A stretch of 8,911 nucleotides of DNA, taken from contig JACDGC010000112.1 in the NCBI GenBank assembly GCA_013815535.1, forward strand, positions 1 to 8,911, in the 5' to 3' direction. The notes beneath the pieces are model-generated. The model was not told where the DNA came from. It made no database searches and worked only from the letters and a program-made list of their open reading frames with translations. Source of the DNA: Ktedonobacterales bacterium (lineage in GTDB: Bacteria > Chloroflexota > Ktedonobacteria > Ktedonobacterales > JACDGC01). How positions within the stretch are numbered: the first letter of the stretch is position 1; each line of letters starts with the position of its first letter. Below are positions 1 through 6,662 of the stretch, one piece after another. The position numbers and the translations under genes are program-made.

Positions 1-322
1 GTTCGAGATCAATGAATTGGAAGGCGTGCGCGCCAGCGGCGGGGGCCACCCAAGGCATGGTCACGTCACAATAGCAGTGGCTCAGATCGCCGTGCTCATC
101 ATAGTTCGCCGAGATGGCATACCAGCGGTCAGGGTAAAAGAATTGCAGGTGGTCGCGCCGCATGGCCCAGCCCTGGTTGCGGTGAATGTAGGTGCCTCGT
201 GGCTGCCAAAAGGTATGGCGCGTGGGCGTCTGTTGCAAGGCAAAGACCGCATAGTGGCCCCAGAGAACACTATTATATTTGCGCTTTTCAACAACATAGG
301 ATGATGGTCGCACGCGCGTCAC
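1..322 (-). CDS. DUF402 (FomD/Ntdp-like) protein, C-terminus beyond window edge
   Basis: This frame is open from about 322 to the left edge, giving 107 visible residues. It resembles the DUF402 barrel: a KRKYN segment near residues 13-17, a YPDRWYAI segment (63-70), a YDEHGD turn (74-79) and CYCDV (83-87), then the start of the IDLE strand (104-107). The same landmarks occur in the complete upstream neighbour, so the two are paralogues. DUF402 includes nucleoside di-/triphosphatases and the FomD hydrolase of fosfomycin synthesis, acting on phosphoanhydride bonds with divalent metals; the substrate here is unknown. The proposed GTG start shares one base with the upstream TAG (TAGTG), which suggests translational coupling. 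The start is uncertain: a GGAG lies only 2 nt before this GTG but 11 nt before a second in-frame GTG at 313-311. The metal-binding C-terminal part is outside the window. Confidence 0.75.
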   Translation of the reverse strand, partial: MTRVRPSSYVVEKRKYNSVLWGHYAVFALQQTPTRHTFWQPRGTYIHRNQGWAMRRDHLQFFYPDRWYAISANYDEHGDLSHCYCDVTMPWVAPAAGAHAFQFIDLE

Positions 323-903
323 TACTCCAATGCCACGCCCCACTGCTGGGTGCGTGCTTCATGATATTCGGCACTCGCCGGGTCGAGCGTTTGCCAATCG
401 GTGCGGATCAATCGTGAGCCGATGGCGGCGAATGGCCCCGACCATGCCGCCGCATGCGCCGCCAGCGCATCTAATTCCGTGAAGGCCCTGGCATGCACCT
501 CGTGCAACTGAGGGTTTAGCGCCTCGGCGCGGGCATATACTTCCTGGTCTTTGGTAAAGACGCTGCGGTCCGCGCGCACCACCACATCAATGTATAGGTC
601 AGTATAACGCATTTCGGGCGCGTCGGGAAGCACGGGCGGATTCGGCAACACGATGTCGCAATAGCAGCCCGCGAAGTCCCCCAAGGCATCATAGAACGCA
701 TGGATGACATACCAGCGCTCTGGCCAAAAAAACGCGACGGCGTGGTTTCGGGCTTCCCAAGTGTTTGGCCGCCAGTGCATCGGCACGCCGAGGGGCGTCC
801 AGACGGTGGCACAGCGTGGATCGATGGGCAGGTGAAAACCACTCCAGCGGCCCCATTGCGAGCCATCTGGCAACATTTTATACAGTTCGACGGGCGTGAG
901 CAT
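322..903 (-). CDS. DUF402 domain protein (FomD/Ntdp-like), complete
   Basis: This is a 193-residue soluble protein with no signal peptide or membrane segment. Family landmarks are FFWPERWYVI (58-67), the YDALGD turn (71-76), CYCDI (80-84), the acidic YTDLYIDV strand (100-107, with D102 and D106 as likely metal ligands) and KDQEVYARA (118-126). Known family members hydrolyse phosphate from nucleoside di- or triphosphates or from activated intermediates; the substrate here cannot be read from sequence. The helical C-terminal part (about 127-193) is less recognisable. The ATG at 903-901 follows GAGG in a purine-rich stretch (GAAAGAAGAGGAAG) with about 9 nt spacing, and a TTGACG/TACCAT promoter lies just upstream. 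It is the first gene of a minus-strand pair with a second DUF402 gene, and is divergent from the response regulator at 1196. Family assignment is fairly firm; biochemical role is inference. Confidence 0.8.
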   Translation of the reverse strand: MLTPVELYKMLPDGSQWGRWSGFHLPIDPRCATVWTPLGVPMHWRPNTWEARNHAVAFFWPERWYVIHAFYDALGDFAGCYCDIVLPNPPVLPDAPEMRYTDLYIDVVVRADRSVFTKDQEVYARAEALNPQLHEVHARAFTELDALAAHAAAWSGPFAAIGSRLIRTDWQTLDPASAEYHEARTQQWGVALE

Positions 904-928
904 AGGCGTCTTCCTCTTCTTTCACCAC

Positions 929-957
929 ATGGTAAGCGAAAAAGCGTCAGGCGTCAA
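929..957 (-). promoter_or_regulatory. Candidate sigma-70-type promoter of the DUF402 pair
   Basis: On the minus strand, a -35 TTGACG (957-952, 5 of 6 matches to TTGACA) is followed after 17 nt by a -10 TACCAT (934-929, 4 of 6 matches). This predicts transcription starting near 922 and a leader of roughly 20 nt that contains the purine-rich ribosome binding site. Position, spacing and orientation all suit the gene starting at 903. It is predicted from motif match only. Confidence 0.5.
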
Positions 958-1021
958 CGCGGGGACAGAAGCACGTCTTCCTGCCCAGCATCGCGACGCG
1001 ATTTGGTGCTGCAAAGCTTTG

Positions 1022-1078
1022 TTGAGAGATGTTTGCAAGAAGCACCCCCCAATTGAGAGATTATTGAGAGAAGGGGTG
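1022..1078. repeat. Three TTGAGAGA repeats, two inside an inverted repeat
   Basis: TTGAGAGA occurs at 1022-1029, 1053-1060 and 1064-1071. The offsets are 31 and 11 bases, close to three and one helical turns, so all three would face the same side of the DNA. The last two extend to a 9-base match (ATTGAGAGA) and lie between the arms CACCCC (1043-1048) and GGGGTG (1073-1078). Phased direct repeats upstream of a regulator gene are typical of binding sites for OmpR/PhoB-type or other dimeric regulators. The protein that binds is unknown. Confidence 0.5.
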
Positions 1079-1122
1079 TCGATAGCTCATAGTGCTGGAA
1101 GCAGATGTGAGGCTTGAGGAAA

Positions 1123-1192
1123 AGCATTCTCAGAAGGCGGGCTAGCATTCTTGGCCGCTGGTTCTGCCCTTCTTCTCGGCAAAGGAGCATTC
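1123..1192. repeat. AGCATTC repeats in a 21-base register
   Basis: AGCATTC occurs at 1123-1129, 1144-1150 and 1186-1192, with offsets of 21 and 42 bases. The first two copies extend to AGCATTCT. The missing position at 1165 has only a poor match. The third copy overlaps the end of the Shine-Dalgarno sequence AAAGGAG (1181-1187) of the following gene. A register of two helical turns suggests a binding array or a leader RNA element. Function is inferred from arrangement only. Confidence 0.45.
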
Positions 1193-1195
1193 CTG

Positions 1196-1717
1196 ATGCG
1201 TTCACTCCTCGATGTGGTGTTTGCACCCACATTGTCCCCAAACCAGCAAGAAGCCGTTGCGATGCAGGTGGCTGAGCCATCCACCGTCGATGCTGTGGCA
1301 CCATTGTTGCCCCTGGCGAACCTGTTGCGTGGTGCCGATCTGCCCCCGCCAGAGGTCCACATCATGATGGTGGAAGATTATGCCATGTCACGGAAGATGA
1401 TGAGCATCTATCTGCGGCGCAAAGGGTACCATGTGCATGCGTTTGGCACCGCCACCGAGGCGCTCGCGTGGGCCGCGCTCGCGGCCCCCTCCGCGATTCT
1501 GCTCGACGTTCTTTTGCCAGATATCAGCGGCCTCGACCTCTTCGATCGGTTGCGGGCGATGCCGCATCTCTATAAGATTCCCGTCATGTTTGTCACCTCG
1601 TTTTCAGGGCAACGCTACGAACAGCAATGTCTGGAGCGGGGGGCCGCCGCCTTTTTTCAAAAGCCCGCGTATTTACCAGCCATCGCTGCCTCCATTTCAC
1701 AGATGCTGCGGCTCTGA
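1196..1717 (+). CDS. Response regulator receiver protein with N-terminal extension
   Basis: This 173-residue protein consists of an N-terminal extension of about 53 residues, rich in Ala, Leu, Pro and Val, and one CheY-like receiver domain (about 54-172). The receiver is complete: acidic pair E60-D61, phospho-acceptor D104 in LLDVLLPD, T134 in FVTSF and K156 in FFQKPA. There is no DNA-binding or enzymatic output domain, so it probably acts through protein contacts or as a phosphorelay intermediate. The ATG at 1196 is chosen because AAAGGAG (1181-1187) sits 8 nt upstream; an in-frame TTG at 1151 would add 15 residues but has no ribosome site. It precedes the hybrid kinase gene by 150 bases with a terminator-like hairpin between, so it may be a separate transcript. 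The extension matches nothing I recognise. Confidence 0.9.
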   Translation: MRSLLDVVFAPTLSPNQQEAVAMQVAEPSTVDAVAPLLPLANLLRGADLPPPEVHIMMVEDYAMSRKMMSIYLRRKGYHVHAFGTATEALAWAALAAPSAILLDVLLPDISGLDLFDRLRAMPHLYKIPVMFVTSFSGQRYEQQCLERGAAAFFQKPAYLPAIAASISQMLRL

Positions 1718-1741
1718 GCTCGGGTGGGGGGCACACATCTG

Positions 1742-1790
1742 CGCGCTCTGTGCATTGCTACTGGGTACATGTGCATAGCGCGTTTTGTTG
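1742..1790 (+). terminator. Possible intrinsic terminator after the response regulator
   Basis: The arms CGCGCT (1742-1747) and AGCGCG (1777-1782) can pair, with an inner TGCA/TGCA pairing (1751-1754 with 1772-1775) and a TAC/GTA tip, followed directly by TTTTGTTG (1783-1790). The long, interrupted loop makes it weaker than a textbook terminator. The same DNA could also be an operator ahead of the kinase gene. Confidence 0.4.
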
Positions 1791-1867
1791 AAGGGTTCAT
1801 GCTAGAGATAACCATCCCACGGCTTGCTGAATTATGAGAAACCACGAAGCAGGGAGCAAGAACCTTT

Positions 1868-4800
1868 ATGACAGAGCTTGATAGCACGCTGCTGGCACCT
1901 TCGTCTGCGACCATTCGTAGTCAAGACATGATGCTGCGGTTGCATGCCCTCGAGGCGATCTCTTCGGTGATTCTGCGCCATCTTGATCAAGCAACCTTAT
2001 TGCGCGAAATGATTCAGACCTTGCACCGAGAACTGGTCGTCGATAATGTCGCCATTTTGCTCCCCACGCCGGATGGTGCCATGCTGACCTTGCACACCGT
2101 CGTTGGGCCTGAGGAAAGCGTTGTGAATCAGGTGCAGGTGCCTGTTGGGCATGGCATTGCTGGCAAGATCATGGCGACTGGGCAGACGATCGTCGTCGAT
2201 GATCTCGCGCACAGCGATGTGGTGAACCCCTTTTTGCGCGAGCAAATGTGCTCATTGTTGGGGGTGCCTTTGCGCCTGGAAAAGCGGGTGATTGGCGTTT
2301 TGCATGTCAGCACGCGACAATTTCGTCGTTTCTGTGAAGCTGATCGGGAATTGCTGGAATTGGTCGCCGACCGCATCGCGGTGGGGCTGGATCGCTCGCA
2401 GGCCTATCTGGCCTTGGAAGCAGCCAGAGAGCAATACGAGGCACAAGTGGCGCAACTTGAAGCCATTTTCGACTCGATCACGGATGGTGTGCTCGTGTAT
2501 GATCGTGAAGGGCATATTTGCAAGGTCAACAGTGTCACCTTCCCCCTTTACCCCCCGCCCGATCTCCCTCCCAAGCCATCGAAAATCGAATGGCCAAGCT
2601 TTTATTCTCTGACGTATGAGAATGGACACCCCATGCCAGCCGAAGAGTGGCCCATTATGCGGATCTTGCAGGGGGAGCGCATTACGCAAGATGCTCCTCT
2701 TGATATCATCGCGCAAGCCGCCGATGAGCGCTCGGTTGAGCTGAGTTGTACCGGAGCGCCGATGCGTAACGCCCAATGCGACATCATTGGTGGCGTCATC
2801 ATTTGGCGCGATGTCACCGAGCGGCGGCGCGCGGAACGCCACACGAGCGCTTCATTGCAGGCACTCGTGCAAATTGCCCAAATTCTCATCAATACGGATG
2901 TTCATGAGCAAGATAAAATCGTCGCGCCAACAGCTTTTCCTGAACTGGTTGAGTTGATTCATCACCTCACCCATTGCATCAGTGTCACGATCAGCGGGAT
3001 CGATGAATCGACCGAGCAGATATACATGTTGGCCACCTCGGGTATGTCAAGCACTGCCCAGGATTATTGGCATACACAGCGTGATGGTGTGACGCTTGAT
3101 GACCACTTTGGTCCAGATCTCGCCCAGCAGTTGCGCGAGGCGCATCCGATTATCGTCGATATGACTGGCCCCCCTTTTGTCGAGCGTCCGAATCCCTATG
3201 ATGCGCAACAATTTCTGGTGCTGCCCCTGATGAGCCACGATCATCTCTATGGTTTGCTCGCATTGGCGGTTGATAATGCAACGTATCCCTTGACCGAGGA
3301 CGGGATGCGGCTCGGCACTTCCATCGGGCATATGCTGTCGATGGCGATGGAACGCCGCTACCTGCACCTGCAAACTCAACGCGCTTTTGCCGCCCTGCGT
3401 GAGGCGCAAATCATAGCTGGCCGCATGCAAGAAGCCACCCGCCTCAAAAGTGAGTTTCTGGCGAATATGTCGCACGAGCTCCGCACGCCGCTTAACGGGA
3501 TCATTGGATTCACGGAACTCCTCACGGATGAAAACTTTGGCGTCACCAACCCCGAGCATCAAGAATATCTGGGTGACATCTTGACCAGCGCACGCCACCT
3601 GTTGCATCTGATCAATGACATTCTTGACTTGGCCAAAGTCGAGGCGGGCAAGATCGACCTCACTCCCGAGGTGATCCAGCTCGATGAGGTGTTCTATGCG
3701 GTGCGCGAGGCGATCCAACCACTGCTGGCGCAGAAACGCTTGCAGTGTCAACTGGTGCTCGATCCCGCCGTCACTGACGTTTATCTAGATATCAGCAAAT
3801 TGAAGCAGATATTGTTCAATCTGCTTTCCAATGCCATCAAATTCACTCCTGAAGCGGGGGCGATCACCCTGCGCATGCAAGCGGATGGCCCCGATTTTTT
3901 CAAAGTGGAGATCGTGGACACTGGCATTGGCATCCGGCCTGAAGATTTGGCGTCGCTCTTCACGGCCTTTCATCAACTCGATGGGGGTTTAACAAAAAAG
4001 CACCAGGGCACGGGCCTTGGGCTGGCGCTGACGAAGCAAATCGTGGAAGCGATGGGCGGGCAGGTTGGAGTGGAAAGCACGCTGGCGGTTGGCAGCATCT
4101 TCCACTTTTCGCTGCCACGGCATCAGTTGGAAGGTGATGCGCTGGCTCTTGGTGAGGCAGCTGTCGAGCCCGAGGCGCTGCCGCATGTATTGGTGGTGGT
4201 GGCTGCCATGGACGATCAGCAATCGCTCAGCCGTTGGTTGCGCAATGCGGGCTATGATGTCACGAGTGTGATGACGGGTAAAGATGCCGTGGCGGCTTGC
4301 GCGCGGCATCAATTTTCCGCGCTCGTCCTCGACCTGCGCCTTTCCGACATGCACAGCCATGAGGTCTTGCACGCCGTGCGCTCCATGCCAGGCTATGCTG
4401 CCATCCCGATGCTGGTGGCGACGATGGTGCCAGAGCGCTTCACGTGCCTGGGTTGCCAGGTACAGGACATTTTCATCAAACCAACCCAGCAAGATGAACT
4501 GTTGCGCGCGGTCCAGTGCGGGGGAAACTTGGCACCAGATTCCAAGATCTTGGTCATCGATGACAGCCCCATCATTCAGAAATTGTTGCAGGTTTCGCTG
4601 ATACGTCAGGGCTTTGTGCCCCTGTGTTGCGGCGATACGCACGGCGTCCTCGCGCTGCTGGCTCACACGACGCCTGCTGTCGTCATTCTGGATCTGTTCC
4701 TGCCCAACATCAACGGCTGGGAGATTCTGACGGCGCTGCGGGCCAACCCCGCCACGCGGCTGACGCCAGTCATCATCTGGACCACCGCCTATCTCAGCCA

Positions 4801-4930
4801 AGCCGAGCAGCAGCGGCTGCTGCGCGATGCCCATGCCGTCGTCACGCGGGGCTATGAGGAAACGAGCGATATCGTGCAATTGATTCGGCGGTGGAGCGCC
4901 GACTTTCTGCGCCAACACCATGGAGGGTAG
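1868..4930 (+). CDS. Soluble hybrid histidine kinase, GAF-PAS-GAF-HisKA-HATPase-Rec-Rec
   Basis: This 1020-residue protein has no membrane segments and is probably a cytosolic sensor. Domains in order: GAF about 25-185; PAS about 193-320, ending in the usual WRDVTERR; a second, more divergent GAF about 327-500; a helical linker; HisKA about 526-592 with phospho-acceptor H536 in SHELRTPLN; HATPase about 638-752 with N-box N651/N655, G1 D684 (DTGIG) and G2 G714 (GTGLGL). Two receivers follow. Rec1 (about 772-885) keeps D822, T852 and K871 but has V778-A779 where the metal-binding acidic pair should be. Rec2 (about 895-1012) has D898-D899, D942 and T973 but R994 in place of the conserved Lys. 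The kinase core looks active. The ATG has AGGGAG at 1851-1856, 11 nt upstream. The stop is 3 nt before a DivK-like gene, a probable direct partner. The ligand of the GAF/PAS domains cannot be told. Confidence 0.95.
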   Translation: MTELDSTLLAPSSATIRSQDMMLRLHALEAISSVILRHLDQATLLREMIQTLHRELVVDNVAILLPTPDGAMLTLHTVVGPEESVVNQVQVPVGHGIAGKIMATGQTIVVDDLAHSDVVNPFLREQMCSLLGVPLRLEKRVIGVLHVSTRQFRRFCEADRELLELVADRIAVGLDRSQAYLALEAAREQYEAQVAQLEAIFDSITDGVLVYDREGHICKVNSVTFPLYPPPDLPPKPSKIEWPSFYSLTYENGHPMPAEEWPIMRILQGERITQDAPLDIIAQAADERSVELSCTGAPMRNAQCDIIGGVIIWRDVTERRRAERHTSASLQALVQIAQILINTDVHEQDKIVAPTAFPELVELIHHLTHCISVTISGIDESTEQIYMLATSGMSSTAQDYWHTQRDGVTLDDHFGPDLAQQLREAHPIIVDMTGPPFVERPNPYDAQQFLVLPLMSHDHLYGLLALAVDNATYPLTEDGMRLGTSIGHMLSMAMERRYLHLQTQRAFAALREAQIIAGRMQEATRLKSEFLANMSHELRTPLNGIIGFTELLTDENFGVTNPEHQEYLGDILTSARHLLHLINDILDLAKVEAGKIDLTPEVIQLDEVFYAVREAIQPLLAQKRLQCQLVLDPAVTDVYLDISKLKQILFNLLSNAIKFTPEAGAITLRMQADGPDFFKVEIVDTGIGIRPEDLASLFTAFHQLDGGLTKKHQGTGLGLALTKQIVEAMGGQVGVESTLAVGSIFHFSLPRHQLEGDALALGEAAVEPEALPHVLVVVAAMDDQQSLSRWLRNAGYDVTSVMTGKDAVAACARHQFSALVLDLRLSDMHSHEVLHAVRSMPGYAAIPMLVATMVPERFTCLGCQVQDIFIKPTQQDELLRAVQCGGNLAPDSKILVIDDSPIIQKLLQVSLIRQGFVPLCCGDTHGVLALLAHTTPAVVILDLFLPNINGWEILTALRANPATRLTPVIIWTTAYLSQAEQQRLLRDAHAVVTRGYEETSDIVQLIRRWSADFLRQHHGG

Positions 4931-4933
4931 GCG

Positions 4934-5302
4934 ATGCCAACTATCTTGATCGTTGATGATAACGCGATGAATACCAAGATGACCAGCGTGCTGCTTCGGC
5001 GCGCTGGCTATGACGTCCAGTCGGCGGGTGATGGCCCAGAAGCCTTGCAGATGCTCACACAGGTGCGGCCGCACTTGATCTTGATGGATATTCAACTGCC
5101 TGGCATCAGTGGCTTAGAGGTCACGCGAACCATCAAGGCGAACCCAGCAACGGCCCAAATTCCCATCATCGCCCTCACCGCCTATGCGATGACCGGCGAC
5201 GACCAAAAAGCGCGCGAGGCGGGTTGCAATGGTTATATGAGCAAACCCATCGACCACTTCGCGTTTCTGACAGCCGTGAAAACTTGGCTGGCCGAACGAT
5301 GA
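4934..5302 (+). CDS. DivK/CheY-like single-domain response regulator
   Basis: This 122-residue protein is a receiver domain from end to end. All active-site residues are present: D8-D9, phospho-acceptor D52 (LMDIQLPG), T82 in ALTAYAM and K104 in YMSKPI. The ALTAYAM and YMSKPI signatures are typical of DivK-type receivers that work with hybrid kinases. The start lies 3 nt after the stop of the hybrid kinase, and the ribosome site GGAGGG overlaps that gene's last codons, so the two are almost certainly co-transcribed and translationally linked. It is the best candidate phosphate recipient from H536 or from the kinase's fused receivers. It has no output domain, so signal would pass by protein interaction, for example by allosteric feedback on a kinase. 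Confidence 0.95.
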   Translation: MPTILIVDDNAMNTKMTSVLLRRAGYDVQSAGDGPEALQMLTQVRPHLILMDIQLPGISGLEVTRTIKANPATAQIPIIALTAYAMTGDDQKAREAGCNGYMSKPIDHFAFLTAVKTWLAER

Positions 5303-5360
5303 TGGAGCCACTGCTGAGAACACCCATTTCCCATATGTGCCGATTGGAGGTAGAACACTG

Positions 5361-6053
5361 ATGAGCATCCATAAAACGACGATCCTTGTGGCTGAAGATG
5401 ACCCCATCAGTCGGAAGCTCATCACCAAATGCTTAACGATGATGGAGTATAATGTCATTCAGTCTCCCGATGGTCGCCAGGCCATCGACCTCTTTGTCGA
5501 CCATCACCCCGATCTCGTCATTCTGGATGTCATGATGCCGGTAATGGATGGCTTCGCCACGTGTGCCGCCCTGCGCGATGTTTCGACCGTTCCGATCATC
5601 TTTCTGACAGCGCTCAACCAGGATGCCGAAAAGGTGCATGGCTTGGACTTGGGGGCGGATGACTATCTGACCAAGCCTTTTACGATGAGTGAATTGCAGG
5701 CGCGTGTGCGGGCTGCGTTGCGCCGCGCCCTGATGGTGAAGCCCGAAACCGCCACGACGGTGGGCGACTTCACCATTGATCGTGCTGCCCATGCCATCGC
5801 CTTGCGGGGCCAACCGCTGCGCCTCACCCCCATTGAGTTTCGTCTGCTTGAGTGCTTGATCGCTCAGCGGGACCATGTGCTGACGCATGAACACCTGTTG
5901 GCCCATGTGTGTGGTGAAGCCTATGGCCAAGATATCCATCTACTGCATGTGGCCATCAATCGTCTGCGCCGCAAACTGGCTGACGGCTCGCAGTCAGCGT
6001 ACATCCAGACCATGAGTGGCATTGGGTATATTTTTCGTTCACATCCCAATTAA
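5361..6053 (+). CDS. OmpR/PhoB-family transcriptional response regulator
   Basis: This is a 230-residue two-domain regulator of usual family length. The receiver (about 7-120) has E12-D13, phospho-acceptor D56 (ILDVMMP), T83 (FLTAL) and K105 (LTKPF). The winged helix-turn-helix domain (about 135-228) shows LTPIEFRLLECLI, the recognition-helix segment HVAINRLRRKL and the wing IQTMSGIGYIF. The ATG at 5361 follows GGAGG (5346-5350) with 10 nt spacing; an in-frame GTG at 5337 is rejected because the ribosome site lies downstream of it. It is 58 bases after the DivK-like gene, in the same direction, and ends just before a hairpin, so it is likely the last gene of the kinase operon and its DNA-binding output. 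Target sites are unknown; the phased repeats in this window are candidates. Confidence 0.95.
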   Translation: MSIHKTTILVAEDDPISRKLITKCLTMMEYNVIQSPDGRQAIDLFVDHHPDLVILDVMMPVMDGFATCAALRDVSTVPIIFLTALNQDAEKVHGLDLGADDYLTKPFTMSELQARVRAALRRALMVKPETATTVGDFTIDRAAHAIALRGQPLRLTPIEFRLLECLIAQRDHVLTHEHLLAHVCGEAYGQDIHLLHVAINRLRRKLADGSQSAYIQTMSGIGYIFRSHPN

Positions 6054-6058
6054 TGCGA

Positions 6059-6091
6059 ATGGGCTTTCTCGCAGCCCATCATCTTCCTTCC
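6059..6091 (+). terminator. Hairpin terminator after the PhoB-like gene
   Basis: A perfect 7-bp stem ATGGGCT (6059-6065) / AGCCCAT (6073-6079) with a 7-base loop begins 5 bases after the stop codon. It is followed by a pyrimidine-rich tail (CATCTTCCTTCC) rather than a clean T run. Position and shape suit a moderately strong terminator for the kinase operon. Confidence 0.5.
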
Positions 6092-6194
6092 GTGCTACGC
6101 TGCCATTCTGTTGTGCCCCATCAGAGGAGTGCTACGCTCGCTGGCGGGCCGTGCCAGTGATGCAGCAACGACTGAGAGATGGCTCATCGCGCAG

Positions 6195-6232
6195 CGACGC
6201 CACCTTGCAATGCGTGTGACAAGGTGGCGTCG
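6195..6232. repeat. 13-bp perfect inverted repeat (hairpin)
   Basis: CGACGCCACCTTG (6195-6207) is the exact reverse complement of 6220-6232, with a 12-base loop. This is the strongest stem in the window outside genes. It is followed by GTCGTCTTCAGG-like sequence with only a weak T content. It could be a bidirectional terminator, the 3' end of a small RNA, or an operator. Confidence 0.6.
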
Positions 6233-6367
6233 TCTTCAGGGCATTCTGGTGGTGCCAACACACGCACCAGGCAACGGATTGCAGAATACACGATCTCGTG
6301 ACGAAAAATGGCTTGCAGCACCCCAAATGGGTGAGCCTGAGGACATCAATCAGGCGGCGACGAATCG

Positions 6368-6401
6368 CTGGCATGCCAGTCATTCTCGTGGGAATGGCAT
6401 G
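6368..6401. repeat. 12-bp palindrome nested in a hairpin
   Basis: CTGGCATGCCAG (6368-6379) is a perfect palindrome. Its right part CATGCCA (6372-6378) can also pair with TGGCATG (6395-6401), with an extra TTC/GAA pairing inside, so two alternative structures compete. This may be a dimer binding site or a switching RNA stem; no function is assigned. Confidence 0.4.
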
Positions 6402-6607
6402 ACGCTGCATCATTGGCGCTCAGCGCGTAGGCATGGGTCACTGCCCCTTGCACCCCAGAAAGTCGTACAACCGCAGCAAAGAGTGAACGCATGGAGATGA
6501 CCCCTTTCGTGGGAGGCATCTGGCCCACATGAGGTAAACCAGATGGAACTCCGTTGGAAGCGTTTCTCAAAGACTTTGTCGCATCTTGCAGTTATTGATA
6601 TCGGGTT

Positions 6608-6662
6608 GGCCCCTCGCAAATTCATCTCAACGGGTGGGCGGCCCCTCGCAAACCTCTCTCAA
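6608..6662. repeat. 23-bp imperfect direct repeat upstream of galE
   Basis: Two copies (6608-6630 and 6640-6662) share GGCCCCTCGCAAA and end in TCTCAA, matching at 19 of 23 positions with a 32-base offset (about three helical turns). A further TCTCAA lies at 6565-6570. TCTCAA is the reverse complement of the core of the TTGAGAGA repeat found at 1022-1071, and the second copy contains the full TCTCTCAA. This suggests an operator of galE, possibly shared with the region upstream of the first response regulator. Confidence 0.5.

Larger units (their letters stand above)
904..1195. promoter_or_regulatory. Divergent intergenic region with palindromes and phased repeats
   Basis: This 292-base region separates the minus-strand DUF402 pair from the plus-strand response regulator. 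Apart from the DUF402 promoter it holds a near-palindrome TCGCGACGCGA (991-1001), a perfect palindrome CAAAGCTTTG (1012-1021), three TTGAGAGA copies (1022, 1053, 1064) and three AGCATTC copies (1123, 1144, 1186). No plus-strand promoter with convincing -35 and -10 boxes was found, which may mean an activator-dependent or alternative-sigma promoter. The repeats are described separately. Confidence 0.5.

Noticed and set aside
17..417. Short plus-strand open frames at the left edge
   Set aside because: They overlap the minus-strand DUF402 frames, whose translation carries recognisable family landmarks.
1022..1192. CRISPR-like array
   Set aside because: The repeat units are only 7-9 bases with no uniform spacers, and no cas genes are seen. 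They fit regulator sites better.
1151..1195. TTG at 1151 as the start of the first response regulator
   Set aside because: It has no ribosome site upstream, while AAAGGAG at 1181-1187 points to the ATG at 1196.
1787..1830. Promoter for the hybrid kinase gene
   Set aside because: TTGTTG and TTGAAG candidates exist, but no -10 element at proper spacing is better than chance, so none is listed.
3047..3751. 234-codon open frame on the minus strand
   Set aside because: It is antisense to the GAF2/HisKA part of the kinase and has no recognisable domain.
3989..5095. 368-codon open frame on the minus strand
   Set aside because: It is antisense to the conserved ATPase and receiver domains of the hybrid kinase and to the DivK-like gene. 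Its translation is rich in His, Gln and Arg with no domain, and it is a by-product of GC-rich codon use.
6111..6500. 129-codon open frame in the gap before galE
   Set aside because: Composition is unusual (Arg, His, Trp, Gln rich), it runs through several inverted repeats, and there is no ribosome site or domain. An opposing frame at 6132-6413 is equally unconvincing.
6059..6560. tRNA or other known structured RNA gene
   Set aside because: No cloverleaf, CCA end or recognisable riboswitch core could be found; only simple hairpins are seen.
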